Assembly: GCF_003368535.1 (NCBI RefSeq)
Contig: NZ_QSLN01000001.1
Location: 124,001 to 188,000 of the forward strand
DNA: 64,000 nt
Origin: Ammonifex thiophilus
Lineage (GTDB): Bacteria; Bacillota; Desulfotomaculia; Desulfotomaculales; Ammonificaceae
Reading direction: 5' to 3'
Position 1 is the first letter of the stretch. Every line of letters starts with the position of its first letter. Position numbers and translations under genes: made by a program. Positions 32,295-40,823 of the stretch are shown here, piece after piece. The notes under the pieces are model-generated. The model did no database searches, was not told where the DNA came from, and saw only the letters and a program-made list of their open reading frames with translations.

Positions 32295-35200
32295 ATGGAA
32301 TTCCTGCTGAAGCTCTTCTGTGAGGCGCCCTCGGTACAAAAAATTAAGACGGCCCTGCGAGCGGGCAAGCCCCAGGCGGTCTATGGACTGAGCGGTACGG
32401 CTCTAAGTTTCCTTTTGGCCGCTGCCTTGCGCGAGTGGCCGGTTGGAATGGTGGTCACGCCGGATGAGGAAGCGGCCCTGACCCTGGCGGCGGAGCTCAA
32501 GCTCCTGTGGGGGGAGGAGGTTTTTGTCTTCTTGCCCCGGGAGGTGTTCGAGCCGGGGCCAGGCCTTCCCACCGCCTTTATTCCCCGCCAGCGCCTTCTA
32601 TCCCTGGCGGCACTTGCTCGCCGGCAGGGGATAGTCGTGGCCACCGCTCCGGCCCTCCTGCAGGGGCTGGCTCCGCCGGAAGACTTTTCTCCTTACTGCT
32701 GGGAATTGCGCAAGGGAGAGAAGCTTTCCCCCGAGGAGCTGAGCCAAAGGCTGGTCGAGGCCGGCTACGTCCGTGTCTCCATGGTAGAGGTTCCGGGGCA
32801 GTTCGCCCGGCGCGGGGGAATTGTGGACTTCTTTCCCCCTTCTTCTCTCCTTCCGGTCCGGGTGGAGTTCGACGGGGAAGAGGTGGGTCGCATTGCTACC
32901 TTTGACCCTGCTTCCCAGCGCTCGCAAGCCAAGCTGGAAGCGGTTAAAGTAGAGCCGGCGGTCGAGATCCCGGGGTTTCGGCCCGGACGGGAGAACCTCT
33001 CGGAGGAAGATGGCTTCCCTTACCTGGAGGGGCTCCTTTCGCGCCTCTTTTCCCGCGCGGTGTCTGTTCTGGCCTATCTTCCCTCCTGGGCGCCTTTGGC
33101 GCTGGTGGAGGCCCAGGCGGCGGAAAGAGCGGCTCGTGAGGCCGAAGAGCGGCAGATGGAGATCTGCCGGGAGGTGATCGCCAGAAAAAAACTGCCAGAA
33201 GAGAGCCGGAAAGCCTTTCTTTCCTGGCTCGAAGTAACCCGGGAGCTCAACCTTTACCCCCATCGCCTGCTCCTTTCTTTCCTGCCGGAGGGGGATGGGG
33301 AAGCCCTGGGCCTGGCGGTGCGAACCGCCCCCAGCTTCCTCGGCAAGTTCGCCCAGTTGGCCGAGGAGGTACGGGAGTTCATGCGCCACTACCGTGTGAT
33401 CCTGCTGGTGGACAAAGAGGAAAGAGTCAAAGGGGTGGTGGAAGGGCTCAAAGAGTACGGCCTTGTTCCCAGGCTGACGCCGGACTCCGCTCCGGTGGGC
33501 ACGGTAACAGTGGTGCAGGGGGGGAGATTGCGGGAAGGGTTTATCTTCCCCGAGGCTCAACTCGTTCTCCTTACCCAGGCGGAGATCTTCGGTCGGCGTC
33601 AAGCCGCCTTCTCGCCCCCTCCGACCCCGGCGGTGGAGGAAGAGCGGGAATTCAAGCCGGGGGAGTACGTGGTCCATCCGGAGCATGGAATAGGCATCTA
33701 CCGGGGTCTGGTTCAGCTCACCGTAGAGGGCGTAACGCGGGAGTACGCCCTCATTCAGTACGCCGGTGAAGATAAGCTTTACCTCCCGGCCGATCAACTG
33801 GGAGTGCTCGAGCGCTACGTGGGAGGAGAGGAGGCCAGGCCTCGCCTCTCCCGTCTGGGAGGGGGGGAGTGGAAGCGGATTCGCGCCCGGGTCAAGCAAG
33901 CGGCGACCGACGTGGCGCGAGAGCTCTTACGCCTTTACGCCATAAGAGAGACGACTAAAGGTCACGCCTTCTCGCCCGATACACCTTGGCAAAGGGAGTT
34001 TGAGGCCGCCTTTCCTTACGAGGAGACTCCGGATCAGCTCCGGGCCATCGCCGAGGTGAAGGCGGACATGGAAAAGCCCCGCCCCATGGACCGGATCGTC
34101 TGCGGGGACGTAGGCTTCGGCAAAACGGAGATAGCCTTGCGGGCGGCTTTCAAGGCGGTGATGGACGGCAAGCAGGTGGCGGTGCTGGTCCCCACCACCA
34201 TTCTGGCCCAGCAACACTACCGCACCTTTTCCAGCCGTTTTGCTCCTTACCCGATAAAAGTAGCCTGGCTCTGCCGCTTCCAGACCCCGGCGGAGCAGCG
34301 GGAGGTGATAAAAGGGCTTAAAGCGGGTACTATCGACATCGTCATCGGCACCCACCGGCTTTTGCAGGACGACGTGCAGTTTCGCGACCTGGGCTTGGTG
34401 ATCATCGACGAAGAGCAGCGCTTCGGCGTACTGCAAAAAGAAAAGCTCAAGCTTCTGCGCAAAGAAGTGGACGTACTCACTCTAACGGCTACTCCTATTC
34501 CTCGCACCCTTTACATGTCCCTGGTCGGCCTGCGGGACACCAGCTACCTGACTACTCCCCCGCCCGACCGCTTGCCGGTGGAAACCTACGTGGTGGAGGA
34601 GGATCCGGCCATCATCCGCGAAGCCATCAGGCGCGAGTTGGCCCGGGGCGGACAGGTGTACTTCGTTTACAACCGTGTGGCCGGCATCGTGGAGGTGGCC
34701 AACTGGGTCAAGCACCTGGTGCCGGAGGCGAGGGTGGCCTACGCCCACGGCCAGATGCCGGAGGCCGTGCTAGAACGCATCATGCTCGACTTTATCGATC
34801 ATAAGTACGACGTGCTGGTGGCCACCACCATCGTGGAAAACGGTCTGGACATCGGCAACGTCAACACTTTGATCGTCAAAGACGCCGATCAGTTGGGGCT
34901 GGCGCAGCTTTATCAGCTGCGCGGTAGGGTGGGCAGGACCAACCGGCTGGCCTACGCCTACTTCCTGTACCGCCGGGACAAAATAATAAACGAGGCGGCC
35001 AAAGCACGGCTCCGAGCCATAAGGGACTTCACCTCCCTGGGAGCGGGTTTTAAAGTGGCCAAGCGCGACCTGGAGATCCGGGGGGCCGGAAACCTCTTGG
35101 GTACGGAGCAGCACGGGCACATCCAAGCGGTGGGGCTGGAACTCTACTGCCGGCTGCTGCAGGAGGCTATAAAGGAGCTCAAGGGGGAAGAAGTGGTCCC

Positions 35201-35645
35201 ACCGGTGGATCCGGTGATCGAACTTACGGTGTCGGCTTACATCCCAGACGACTACATTCCCTTTGAACAAAAGCTGGAAGTTTACCAGGAGCTGAGCCGA
35301 GCTGAGACCCCAGAGGAGGTGGAAAGTCTGGCCGAGGGCTACCGCGACCGCTACGGTCCTTTCCCGCCGCCTTTCCGCAGTCTTCTGGCGGTGGCACGGC
35401 TGCGGGCTCAGGCCAAAAAGCTGCGGCTCAAGTTCATAGGGCGCCAAGGTAGGTTTTACCGCCTGGTCTTTGCGCCGGGCCATAGCCTCTCTCCCGCCAA
35501 ACTGGTTGCGGTGGCGGATAGGTGGGGAGCGCGCTTCAAGCAGGAGGGGGAGGACTTCGTCATCCTGCTCCCGGCTTCCGGGAGGGGACCAGAGGGAGAG
35601 GCTCAACTTGAAAAATTGTCGCAATTTCTTGTGGCCCTCCAGTAG
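32295..35645 (+). CDS. mfd: Transcription-repair coupling factor Mfd
   Basis: A 1116-residue ATP-dependent translocase that removes stalled RNA polymerase and recruits UvrA. In order: N-terminal UvrB-like region, RNA polymerase-interacting CarD-like domain near residues 450-520 (EYVVHPEHGIGIYRG), Walker A GDVGFGKT at 604-611, DEEQ at 705-708, TATPIPRTLYMSL, QLRGRVGR, and the C-terminal TRCF domain. Full length. ATG with AAGGT. Confidence 0.97.
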   Translation: MEFLLKLFCEAPSVQKIKTALRAGKPQAVYGLSGTALSFLLAAALREWPVGMVVTPDEEAALTLAAELKLLWGEEVFVFLPREVFEPGPGLPTAFIPRQRLLSLAALARRQGIVVATAPALLQGLAPPEDFSPYCWELRKGEKLSPEELSQRLVEAGYVRVSMVEVPGQFARRGGIVDFFPPSSLLPVRVEFDGEEVGRIATFDPASQRSQAKLEAVKVEPAVEIPGFRPGRENLSEEDGFPYLEGLLSRLFSRAVSVLAYLPSWAPLALVEAQAAERAAREAEERQMEICREVIARKKLPEESRKAFLSWLEVTRELNLYPHRLLLSFLPEGDGEALGLAVRTAPSFLGKFAQLAEEVREFMRHYRVILLVDKEERVKGVVEGLKEYGLVPRLTPDSAPVGTVTVVQGGRLREGFIFPEAQLVLLTQAEIFGRRQAAFSPPPTPAVEEEREFKPGEYVVHPEHGIGIYRGLVQLTVEGVTREYALIQYAGEDKLYLPADQLGVLERYVGGEEARPRLSRLGGGEWKRIRARVKQAATDVARELLRLYAIRETTKGHAFSPDTPWQREFEAAFPYEETPDQLRAIAEVKADMEKPRPMDRIVCGDVGFGKTEIALRAAFKAVMDGKQVAVLVPTTILAQQHYRTFSSRFAPYPIKVAWLCRFQTPAEQREVIKGLKAGTIDIVIGTHRLLQDDVQFRDLGLVIIDEEQRFGVLQKEKLKLLRKEVDVLTLTATPIPRTLYMSLVGLRDTSYLTTPPPDRLPVETYVVEEDPAIIREAIRRELARGGQVYFVYNRVAGIVEVANWVKHLVPEARVAYAHGQMPEAVLERIMLDFIDHKYDVLVATTIVENGLDIGNVNTLIVKDADQLGLAQLYQLRGRVGRTNRLAYAYFLYRRDKIINEAAKARLRAIRDFTSLGAGFKVAKRDLEIRGAGNLLGTEQHGHIQAVGLELYCRLLQEAIKELKGEEVVPPVDPVIELTVSAYIPDDYIPFEQKLEVYQELSRAETPEEVESLAEGYRDRYGPFPPPFRSLLAVARLRAQAKKLRLKFIGRQGRFYRLVFAPGHSLSPAKLVAVADRWGARFKQEGEDFVILLPASGRGPEGEAQLEKLSQFLVALQ

Positions 35646-35658
35646 GTTCCCTTATAAT
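35629..35658 (+). promoter_or_regulatory. Candidate vegetative promoter between mfd and spoVT
   Basis: TTGTGG (35629-35634), 18 bp, perfect TATAAT (35653-35658), overlapping the end of mfd. It would provide growth-phase transcription of spoVT-mazG in addition to the sigma-G-like promoter downstream. Confidence 0.5.
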
Positions 35659-35704
35659 GGAAGAGTACGGCTGCAGGTTAAAGGAAGATCTTTCTGGCAA
35701 AAAA

Positions 35705-35735
35705 TGAATAATCCACACCGCCGTGCTGTATACTA
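35705..35735 (+). promoter_or_regulatory. Sigma-G-like promoter of spoVT
   Basis: TGAATA (35705-35710), 18 bp, TATACTA (35729-35735). Sigma-G sites in Bacillus are close to TGAATA-N17/18-CATACTA; only the first base of the -10 differs. Bacillus spoVT is a sigma-G gene. Confidence 0.6.
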
Positions 35736-35813
35736 CTCGTAAAGAAACCTCGTGAAAAAAAGCTTTTGGGTGTGGTGGAGAGGATGCCGAACAAGGAGGT
35801 TAGGAGAAGGGCG

Positions 35814-36365
35814 ATGAAGGCGACGGGAATCGTGAGAAGAATCGACGATCTGGGCAGGGTGGTGATCCCGAAGGAAATCAGAAGAACGCTCAGGATCAGG
35901 GAAGGGGATCCCTTGGAGATCTTCGTCGACCGAGACGGCGAGGTTATCCTCAAAAAGTACTCCCCTATTGGGGATTTGGGCGACTTCGCCAAGGAGTACG
36001 CTGAGTCGCTTTATGAGGCAGTGGGGCACATAGCACTTATAACCGACCGGGACACTGTGGTGGCGGTGGCAGGCAGCCCCAAAAAAGAGTTTCTGAACAA
36101 GCCCATAGGCTCGGCAGTAGAGAAGGTGATGGAAGGGCGCAAGGCGGTGGTGGTGAACTGCCCCGGCGATCCCCTGTGCCAGGAGGGGCTGCTTGCGGAA
36201 GAAGAGGGGAACTTCGTGGCCGCTGTGATAGCTCCCATAGTCTCCGAAGGGGATCCCATAGGAGCGGTTATCTTGGCTTCCCGCGAGGAAGGGGTCAAGA
36301 TGGGAGAGTTGGAGCTTAAACTGGCGGAAACGGCAGCCTCTTTCCTGGCCAAGCAGATGGCTTAA
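35814..36365 (+). CDS. spoVT: Stage V sporulation protein T (AbrB + GAF domain)
   Basis: A 183-residue forespore regulator. The N-terminal AbrB DNA-binding domain (MKATGIVRRIDDLGRVVIPK) is followed by a GAF-like domain (about 60-180). SpoVT modulates sigma-G genes and spore germination capacity. ATG 35814 matches the family start and follows AGGAGAAGGG. An upstream in-frame ATG at 35784 is possible but would extend the protein with a basic leader. The AbrB half closely matches abrB at 1111-1380 in this window. The mfd-spoVT-mazG order is conserved, although the murJ-like yabM found between spoVT and yabN in Bacillus is absent. Confidence 0.95.
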   Translation: MKATGIVRRIDDLGRVVIPKEIRRTLRIREGDPLEIFVDRDGEVILKKYSPIGDLGDFAKEYAESLYEAVGHIALITDRDTVVAVAGSPKKEFLNKPIGSAVEKVMEGRKAVVVNCPGDPLCQEGLLAEEEGNFVAAVIAPIVSEGDPIGAVILASREEGVKMGELELKLAETAASFLAKQMA

Positions 36366-36398
36366 AAGAAAGCCGGAGGTGGTTGGGACAAAGACCTT

Positions 36399-37895
36399 AT
36401 GGCCGGCAGGATAGTTATATGCGGGCTGGGGCCTGGTAGCTGGGATGCACTCCCCCTCGGCGTGCTGGCGCGCCTGCGTCGCGGGGGACTTATTTTTTTG
36501 CGTACCGAAAAGCACCCTCTAGTACCGCGGTTACGGGCGGAAGGGATAAATTTTACTTCCTTCGATTCCTTTTACGAGGAAGAAGAGAGCTTTCCTGCCG
36601 TTTACCGGCGCATAGTGGAAACCCTGGTGGAAGCAGCTGGAAGGGAGGGGGAGGTGCTCTATGCCGTTCCCGGCCATCCCCTGGTAGCCGAAGAGCCTTC
36701 CCGCCTCTTGTTAAAGTATGCGCCGGAACGAGGGGTAGAACTGGAGATCCTACCCGCTCCTAGCTTTCTCGACGCCCTCCTGGTGACCCTAAACTTAAGC
36801 CCGGGCGAGGGCTTGGTGGTCTTAGACGCTCTGGATCCGGAGTTTAGCGCGCGCCTCTGTCCCTCCCTACCTACCGTGGTCATGCAGACTTATAGCCGCC
36901 TGGTGGCCTCTGAGGTGAAGGTCTTCCTGCTGGAAAGCTATCCCCCTGAGCACCCCGTCACCTGGGTACGAGCGGCGGGGATCCCCGGAGAGGAGCGAAA
37001 GGAAACTCTCCCTCTTTCTCTTCTTGACCGCATGCCTTTCGATCACCTAACCAGCATCTATCTTCCCCCATTGGCCACCTCTTTTGCGCCGCGCTTTTCC
37101 TTAGCACCCCTAGCTCAGGTCTTGGCAGAGCTACGGGGAGAGAAAGGATGCCCCTGGGACAGAGAACAGACGCACCAGAGCCTCAAAAAGTACCTCCTGG
37201 AAGAGACCTACGAGGTGCTGGAGGCCATAGACCGGGTGGAAGAAGATCCGCATAACTTGTGTGAAGAGTTGGGAGACTTATTGCTGCAAATTGTTTTCCA
37301 CTGCCAGATTGCAGCGGAGGCCGGTCGGTTCAACCTAGATGACGTGGTACGGGGTATTACCCAGAAGATGATCGCCCGCCATCCCCACGTCTTCGGAGAA
37401 GAAAAAGTGACGGGTGGGGCCTTGGGTGTCATTAGGAGCTGGGAAAAGATAAAGCAGAGGGAAAAGAAGGAACGGACCTCTTTGATGGATGGGCTTGAAT
37501 CGCGTAGCCTCCCTGCCCTGCTGCGTGCTTCCCAAGTGCAACGCCGGGCGGCGCGGGTAGGCTTCGACTGGAAGGACTGGCGGGGCGCGGCGGATAAGGT
37601 GAGAGAGGAATTAAAGGAAATAGAGCGCCAGGTGGGGCTGCGTACTGAGGATCTGGTGCTGGAGGTGGGGGACCTGCTCTTTGCGGCGGTGAACGTGGCG
37701 CGTCTCTTGGGGATAGAGGCGGAGGAGGCTTTGCACCGGAGCGTGGACAAGTTTGTCGAACGATTTCGCTATGTGGAGGAGCGGGCTAAGGCTTCGGGAG
37801 TGAAGCTGGAAGAAGCTGGCATAGAATTGCTCGATACCTTCTGGGAGGAAGCCAAGAAAAAGTTAAAAAATCGCCGGAAGAGGCCCCCGAAGTAG
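36399..37895 (+). CDS. mazG: MazG-family protein with tetrapyrrole methylase domain (YabN)
   Basis: A 498-residue fusion. Residues 1-220 are a tetrapyrrole-methylase-like domain ([33 protein letters not shown]). Residues 225-490 are the MazG nucleoside-triphosphate pyrophosphohydrolase ([20 protein letters not shown] and a metal-binding [17 protein letters not shown], repeated as [19 protein letters not shown]). MazG cleaves non-canonical NTPs; the methylase part has no proven reaction. It starts 33 bases after spoVT. Confidence 0.95.
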   Translation: MAGRIVICGLGPGSWDALPLGVLARLRRGGLIFLRTEKHPLVPRLRAEGINFTSFDSFYEEEESFPAVYRRIVETLVEAAGREGEVLYAVPGHPLVAEEPSRLLLKYAPERGVELEILPAPSFLDALLVTLNLSPGEGLVVLDALDPEFSARLCPSLPTVVMQTYSRLVASEVKVFLLESYPPEHPVTWVRAAGIPGEERKETLPLSLLDRMPFDHLTSIYLPPLATSFAPRFSLAPLAQVLAELRGEKGCPWDREQTHQSLKKYLLEETYEVLEAIDRVEEDPHNLCEELGDLLLQIVFHCQIAAEAGRFNLDDVVRGITQKMIARHPHVFGEEKVTGGALGVIRSWEKIKQREKKERTSLMDGLESRSLPALLRASQVQRRAARVGFDWKDWRGAADKVREELKEIERQVGLRTEDLVLEVGDLLFAAVNVARLLGIEAEEALHRSVDKFVERFRYVEERAKASGVKLEEAGIELLDTFWEEAKKKLKNRRKRPPK

Positions 37896-37962
37896 GAGGA
37901 AAAGAAAGGGGCAAGGCGAAATAAAGAGTAGCAAAATTTCAAGCTTGTCGGGAGGGATGTTC

Positions 37963-38250
37963 ATGAATAAGTCGGACCTAGTGGCCCAAGTGGCCGAGAA
38001 GGCCGAGATGACCAAGAAGGACGCCGAGAAGGCCGTAACGGCAGTTTTCGATGCCATAGCCGAGGCCCTGGCCCGCGGGGATAAGGTGCAGCTGGTCGGC
38101 TTCGGCACCTTTGAGGTGCGCGAGCGGGCCGCCCGCAAGGGGCGCAATCCCCAGACGGGAGCCGAGATCGAGATAGCGGCTTGCAAGGTTCCCGTCTTCC
38201 GGGCGGGGAAGGCGCTGAAGGCAGCCATTTCTCCTGGCTCGGGCAAGTAA
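37963..38250 (+). CDS. hup: HU-family DNA-binding protein
   Basis: A 95-residue histone-like protein ([41 protein letters not shown]) that bends and compacts DNA as a dimer. ATG 37963 is 6 bases from GGGAGGG, better than ATG 37957. The rqcP gene follows after 10 bases. Confidence 0.97.
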   Translation: MNKSDLVAQVAEKAEMTKKDAEKAVTAVFDAIAEALARGDKVQLVGFGTFEVRERAARKGRNPQTGAEIEIAACKVPVFRAGKALKAAISPGSGK

Positions 38251-38260
38251 GTCGTGACGC

Positions 38261-38506
38261 GTGCGTATCGACAAGTTTCTTAAAGAGGCGCGCCTCATCA
38301 CCCGCCGGGCGGTGGCTAACCAGGCGCTGCGGGAAGGGTTGGTTACGGTCAACGGCCGAACTGCCAAACCGGCCACGCGGGTGAAAAAGGGAGACATTAT
38401 CACCCTCAACTTTGGAGGTAAGCTTTTGCGTTTAGAAGTGCTGGCGGTGGAAGTGCCGCGTCGCCGGGGTGGAGAGGAGGCGGCGCTATACCGCCTGCTG
38501 GATTAG
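38261..38506 (+). CDS. rqcP: RqcP/YabO S4-domain ribosome quality-control factor
   Basis: An 81-residue S4-domain protein (MRIDKFLKEARLITRRAVAN, LREGLVTVNGRTAKPATRVK). In Bacillus RqcP helps RqcH add alanine tails to stalled nascent chains on 50S subunits, a role equivalent to recycling of Hsp15. GTG start. It lies 10 bases after hup and is followed by a terminator, ending the spoVT-mazG-hup-rqcP unit. Confidence 0.93.
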   Translation: MRIDKFLKEARLITRRAVANQALREGLVTVNGRTAKPATRVKKGDIITLNFGGKLLRLEVLAVEVPRRRGGEEAALYRLLD

Positions 38507-38525
38507 GTCGGGCCAGTTCTTTTGC

Positions 38526-38561
38526 AAAAGGGCCGTGTTTCCCACGGCCCTTTTAGTTTTT
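38526..38561 (+). terminator. Terminator after rqcP
   Basis: A perfect 12-bp stem (AAAAGGGCCGTG with CACGGCCCTTTT, 5-base loop) followed by AGTTTTT. Confidence 0.9.
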
Positions 38562-38621
38562 CGGGCCTAGGTCTAGGGAGAAGGGGTTTGACCATAAAAA
38601 TTAGGCGAGGGGGGTGAGAAA

Positions 38622-38903
38622 ATGGAGGGAGCTGGCCGGCACACCATCACCCTTCAGGAAAGAAAGCGCTTGGTGGCAGAAGGGGTGCGGCAGGTGGGCA
38701 CCTTTTCCGACACCGAGATAAGGGCTGACACCCTTATGGGGCAACTCTTGCTTAAGGGGGAAGGGTTGCAGATCACCGAACTCAACCTGGAGACGGGAAG
38801 GCTGGTAGTGGAAGGCAACTTCTCCGGAGTCGTCTATGTCGAGGGTCAGACGGCGGTTTCACGAAAGGACTGGCGCAGGTTGTGGGACCGGTTATGGCGC
38901 TAG
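38622..38903 (+). CDS. yabP: Sporulation protein YabP
   Basis: A 93-residue YabP-family protein, needed for Bacillus sporulation and made in the mother cell under sigma-E. Typical segments are HTITLQERKRLVAEGVRQV and LLLKGEGLQITELNLETGRL. ATG follows GCGAGGGGGGTG. The 60-bp gap after the rqcP terminator has a CATAAAAA stretch but no matching -35 for sigma-E. It overlaps yabQ by 10 bases. Confidence 0.92.
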   Translation: MEGAGRHTITLQERKRLVAEGVRQVGTFSDTEIRADTLMGQLLLKGEGLQITELNLETGRLVVEGNFSGVVYVEGQTAVSRKDWRRLWDRLWR

Positions 38904-39193
38904 GCCCCTGGCGGGAATTCCTCTGGAGTTTGCTCTTGGGCTGGTGGGGCGGTCTACTTTATGACTTGTGCTCTCTTGTGAGCAGACGAGTTGGGAAAAG
39001 ACGGCTGAGGTCCAGAGCGGCGGGCGATGCCCTTTTTTGGCTTCTCTTCACGGCCACCCTCGCAGTTTTTCTTTTTTGGGGCTTAACGCGGGAACTGAGG
39101 TTGTACCTCTTCCTGGGGATGGCACTGGGTCTCCTCTTCTACCTTAGGTTCTGCCGGCGCCTGCTGCCCGGCAACAAACGGGGTAAGGTGTAG
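38894..39193 (+). CDS. yabQ: Sporulation membrane protein YabQ
   Basis: A 99-residue membrane protein with three hydrophobic helices (FLWSLLLGWWGGLLYDL, FWLLFTATLAVFLFWGL, YLFLGMALGLLFYLRF). YabQ localises to the forespore membrane and is required for cortex formation in Bacillus. ATG 38894 overlaps the yabP stop; GTG 38882 is an alternative start. Confidence 0.9.
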   Translation: MALGPWREFLWSLLLGWWGGLLYDLCSLVSRRVGKRRLRSRAAGDALFWLLFTATLAVFLFWGLTRELRLYLFLGMALGLLFYLRFCRRLLPGNKRGKV

Positions 39194-39259
39194 GAATTTC
39201 TTAGCAGGAATTTGCTCCCCCTCCAACGAACTGGATTTGTAATAGTTTTGTCCTTAGAT

Positions 39260-39289
39260 TGTGGATAGCGGGGATAACTCTGTGGATAA
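39260..39289. promoter_or_regulatory. Cluster of DnaA-box-like 9-mers upstream of divIC
   Basis: TGTGGATAA (39281-39289) is the exact complement of the consensus DnaA box TTATCCACA. TGTGGATAG (39260-39268) differs at one base and CGGGGATAA (39269-39277) at two. All three point the same way within 30 bp in the 125-bp gap between yabQ and the sigma-70-region-4 gene. Confidence 0.55.
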
Positions 39290-39318
39290 ATTTAGCTGAT
39301 AAGCCAGGGTGAGTAACT

Positions 39319-39567
39319 TTGCGTATAGAGCTCCGCAAGATGGAGCGCTTAAGCTTCCGGGAGCGGCAGGTAGTAGTCCTAAAGGAAATGGGCTACCCTA
39401 CCGAGATAATTGCTAAGAAGCTCGGTTTGAGCCCTTCAACGGTTACCACCCTTTTGCACCGGGCCCGCCAGAAGGGGTACGAAGTGGTAGTGATCTTGCC
39501 GGGCCAGGTTCTTCTGCCTGTGGAGGGGGAAGAGGAGGATGAAGAAGCCCGCGGCGAAGAAGGCTAA
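39319..39567 (+). CDS. Small sigma-70 region 4-like helix-turn-helix protein
   Basis: An 82-residue protein whose first 55 residues match sigma factor region 4 (LSFRERQVVVLKEMGYPTEI, then KKLGLSPSTVTTLLHRARQKG), ending in an acidic tail ([14 protein letters not shown]). It lacks a core-polymerase binding region 2, so it is probably a DNA-binding regulator rather than a sigma factor. TTG 39319 follows AGGGTGAG; ATG 39340 is possible. It overlaps divIC by 29 bases and lies behind the DnaA-box cluster. Confidence 0.75.
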   Translation: MRIELRKMERLSFRERQVVVLKEMGYPTEIIAKKLGLSPSTVTTLLHRARQKGYEVVVILPGQVLLPVEGEEEDEEARGEEG

Positions 39568-39871
39568 AAAGAAACGCTTCAATTACGGGCGGCTGCCCAC
39601 TCTGCTCTTCGTCATCTTCCTGGTTTATCTTCTGGTAGTGACGGGGGGGCAGATGAGGCAACTGCGGGTGATGGAGCAGAGTCTGGCGCGTGCGGAGCAG
39701 GAGCTGAATACCCTCAAGGAGCGCAACAGCGAGCTGTGGGAAAAGGTGAAGCTCCTCCAGTCGGATCGCGCTCTGGAACAGCTAGCCCGCCAGCGCCTAG
39801 GTATGATAAAAGCGGGAGAAACTCCGGTGGTGGTGGAGCCTCCCCCGCAGCGGAGCCAGAATACACCTTAA
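39539..39871 (+). CDS. divIC: Septum-formation protein DivIC/FtsB family
   Basis: A 110-residue bitopic division protein: a strongly basic cytoplasmic N terminus ([18 protein letters not shown]), one membrane helix ([14 protein letters not shown]) and an extracytoplasmic coiled coil ([20 protein letters not shown]). It partners FtsL and DivIB at the septum. It stands where divIC stands in Bacillus, after yabPQ and before spoIIE, and overlaps the convergent hisG by 4 bases. Confidence 0.92.
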   Translation: MKKPAAKKAKKKRFNYGRLPTLLFVIFLVYLLVVTGGQMRQLRVMEQSLARAEQELNTLKERNSELWEKVKLLQSDRALEQLARQRLGMIKAGETPVVVEPPPQRSQNTP

Positions 39872-40740
39872 GGTATCACTTTGTTGAGCGGGTACTCGAT
39901 AATATCTTGGGCGCCGGCTGCCTTGAGGGCCGGTATGAGGTCTCTTACTTGGTGTTCATCTATCACCACTTCCACGGCCACCCAGTTACCGTTGTGCAGA
40001 GGGGAGACGGTGGGGTGTTTCATGGCGGGCAGGATAGCCAGAACATCGGGAAGCTTATCTCCCGGGACGTTCATCTTCAGTCCCACCTTGGAGTAGGCCG
40101 CGATGGCTCCTTTGAGCAGGAGGGCCAGCTTCTCCAGTTTGGCTCGTTTCCAGGGGTCGTTCCAGGCCTGCCGGTTGGCATGAAGGCGCGGCGTAGACTC
40201 CATGATGGTGGCCAGGATGCGCAGGTTGTGCGCTTTAAGCGAGCTCCCCGTCTCGGTGAGGTCTACGATGGCGTCCACCACGTCCGGTACCTTAGCCTCG
40301 GTGGCCCCGTAGGAGAACTCCACCGTGGCGTTGACCCCGTGTGCGGCCAGGAAACGCTTGGTAAGGCGCACGAACTCCGTGGCGATGCGCTTTCCTTCCA
40401 GGTCTTTCACTTCTTTAAAGGGGCTATCCTGGGCCACGGCCAGCACCAGCCGGACCGGGCGGCGCGATTGCTTAGAGTAGACCAGTTCGGCCACTTCCAC
40501 CACGTCGACCTCGTTTTCCTGAATCCAGTCGTAGCCGCTCAGGCCCGCATCCAGCACCCCCTCGGCCACGTAGCGGGGAATTTCCTGGGCCCGCAGCAGT
40601 ACCACTTCTATTTCCGGGTCGTCGATGTGGGGATAGTAAGAGCGCCCCGTGGCGGTTATATGGTAACCCGCCCGCTCGAACAGTTTAAAGGTGGCTTCCT
40701 GCAGGCTGCCCTTGGGCAGGCCGAGCCGCAACTTTTTCAC
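39868..40740 (-). CDS. hisG: ATP phosphoribosyltransferase, long form
   Basis: A 290-residue HisG_L enzyme that starts histidine synthesis from ATP and PRPP. Signatures include [34 protein letters not shown] and [22 protein letters not shown]. The C-terminal ACT-like regulatory domain (about 215-290) marks the long, HisZ-independent and histidine-inhibited form. GTG with AGGAGGAG. No other his genes are nearby, so it is an isolated member of the pathway. Confidence 0.95.
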   Translation of the reverse strand: MKKLRLGLPKGSLQEATFKLFERAGYHITATGRSYYPHIDDPEIEVVLLRAQEIPRYVAEGVLDAGLSGYDWIQENEVDVVEVAELVYSKQSRRPVRLVLAVAQDSPFKEVKDLEGKRIATEFVRLTKRFLAAHGVNATVEFSYGATEAKVPDVVDAIVDLTETGSSLKAHNLRILATIMESTPRLHANRQAWNDPWKRAKLEKLALLLKGAIAAYSKVGLKMNVPGDKLPDVLAILPAMKHPTVSPLHNGNWVAVEVVIDEHQVRDLIPALKAAGAQDIIEYPLNKVIP

Positions 40741-40782
40741 GTTCTTTCTCCTCCTAAAATCGGCTGAACTCAGGCTCCTGTA

Positions 40783-40812
40783 ATATTAACCAAGGGGGAT
40801 CGCTCTGGTCAA
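40783..40812 (-). promoter_or_regulatory. sigma-A promoter of hisG
   Basis: On the minus strand TTGACC (40807-40812), 18 bp, TAATAT (40783-40788), about 43 bases ahead of the hisG start. Confidence 0.5.
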
Positions 40813-40823
40813 GGGGGGAGAAA

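Noticed and set aside
32598-33899. Leftward 433-codon frame opposite mfd
   Set aside because: Mirror frame of mfd; composition is biased toward Arg, Gln, His and Leu as expected for antisense of a GC-rich gene.
38570-38621. Sigma-E promoter for yabP
   Set aside because: CATAAAAA resembles a sigma-E -10, but no matching -35 lies 13-15 bp upstream.
39736-40767. Long rightward open frame of 343 codons
   Set aside because: It lies opposite hisG for its whole length. The hisG frame has clear family motifs, a promoter and a ribosome site; this frame has none and its protein is unlike any family.
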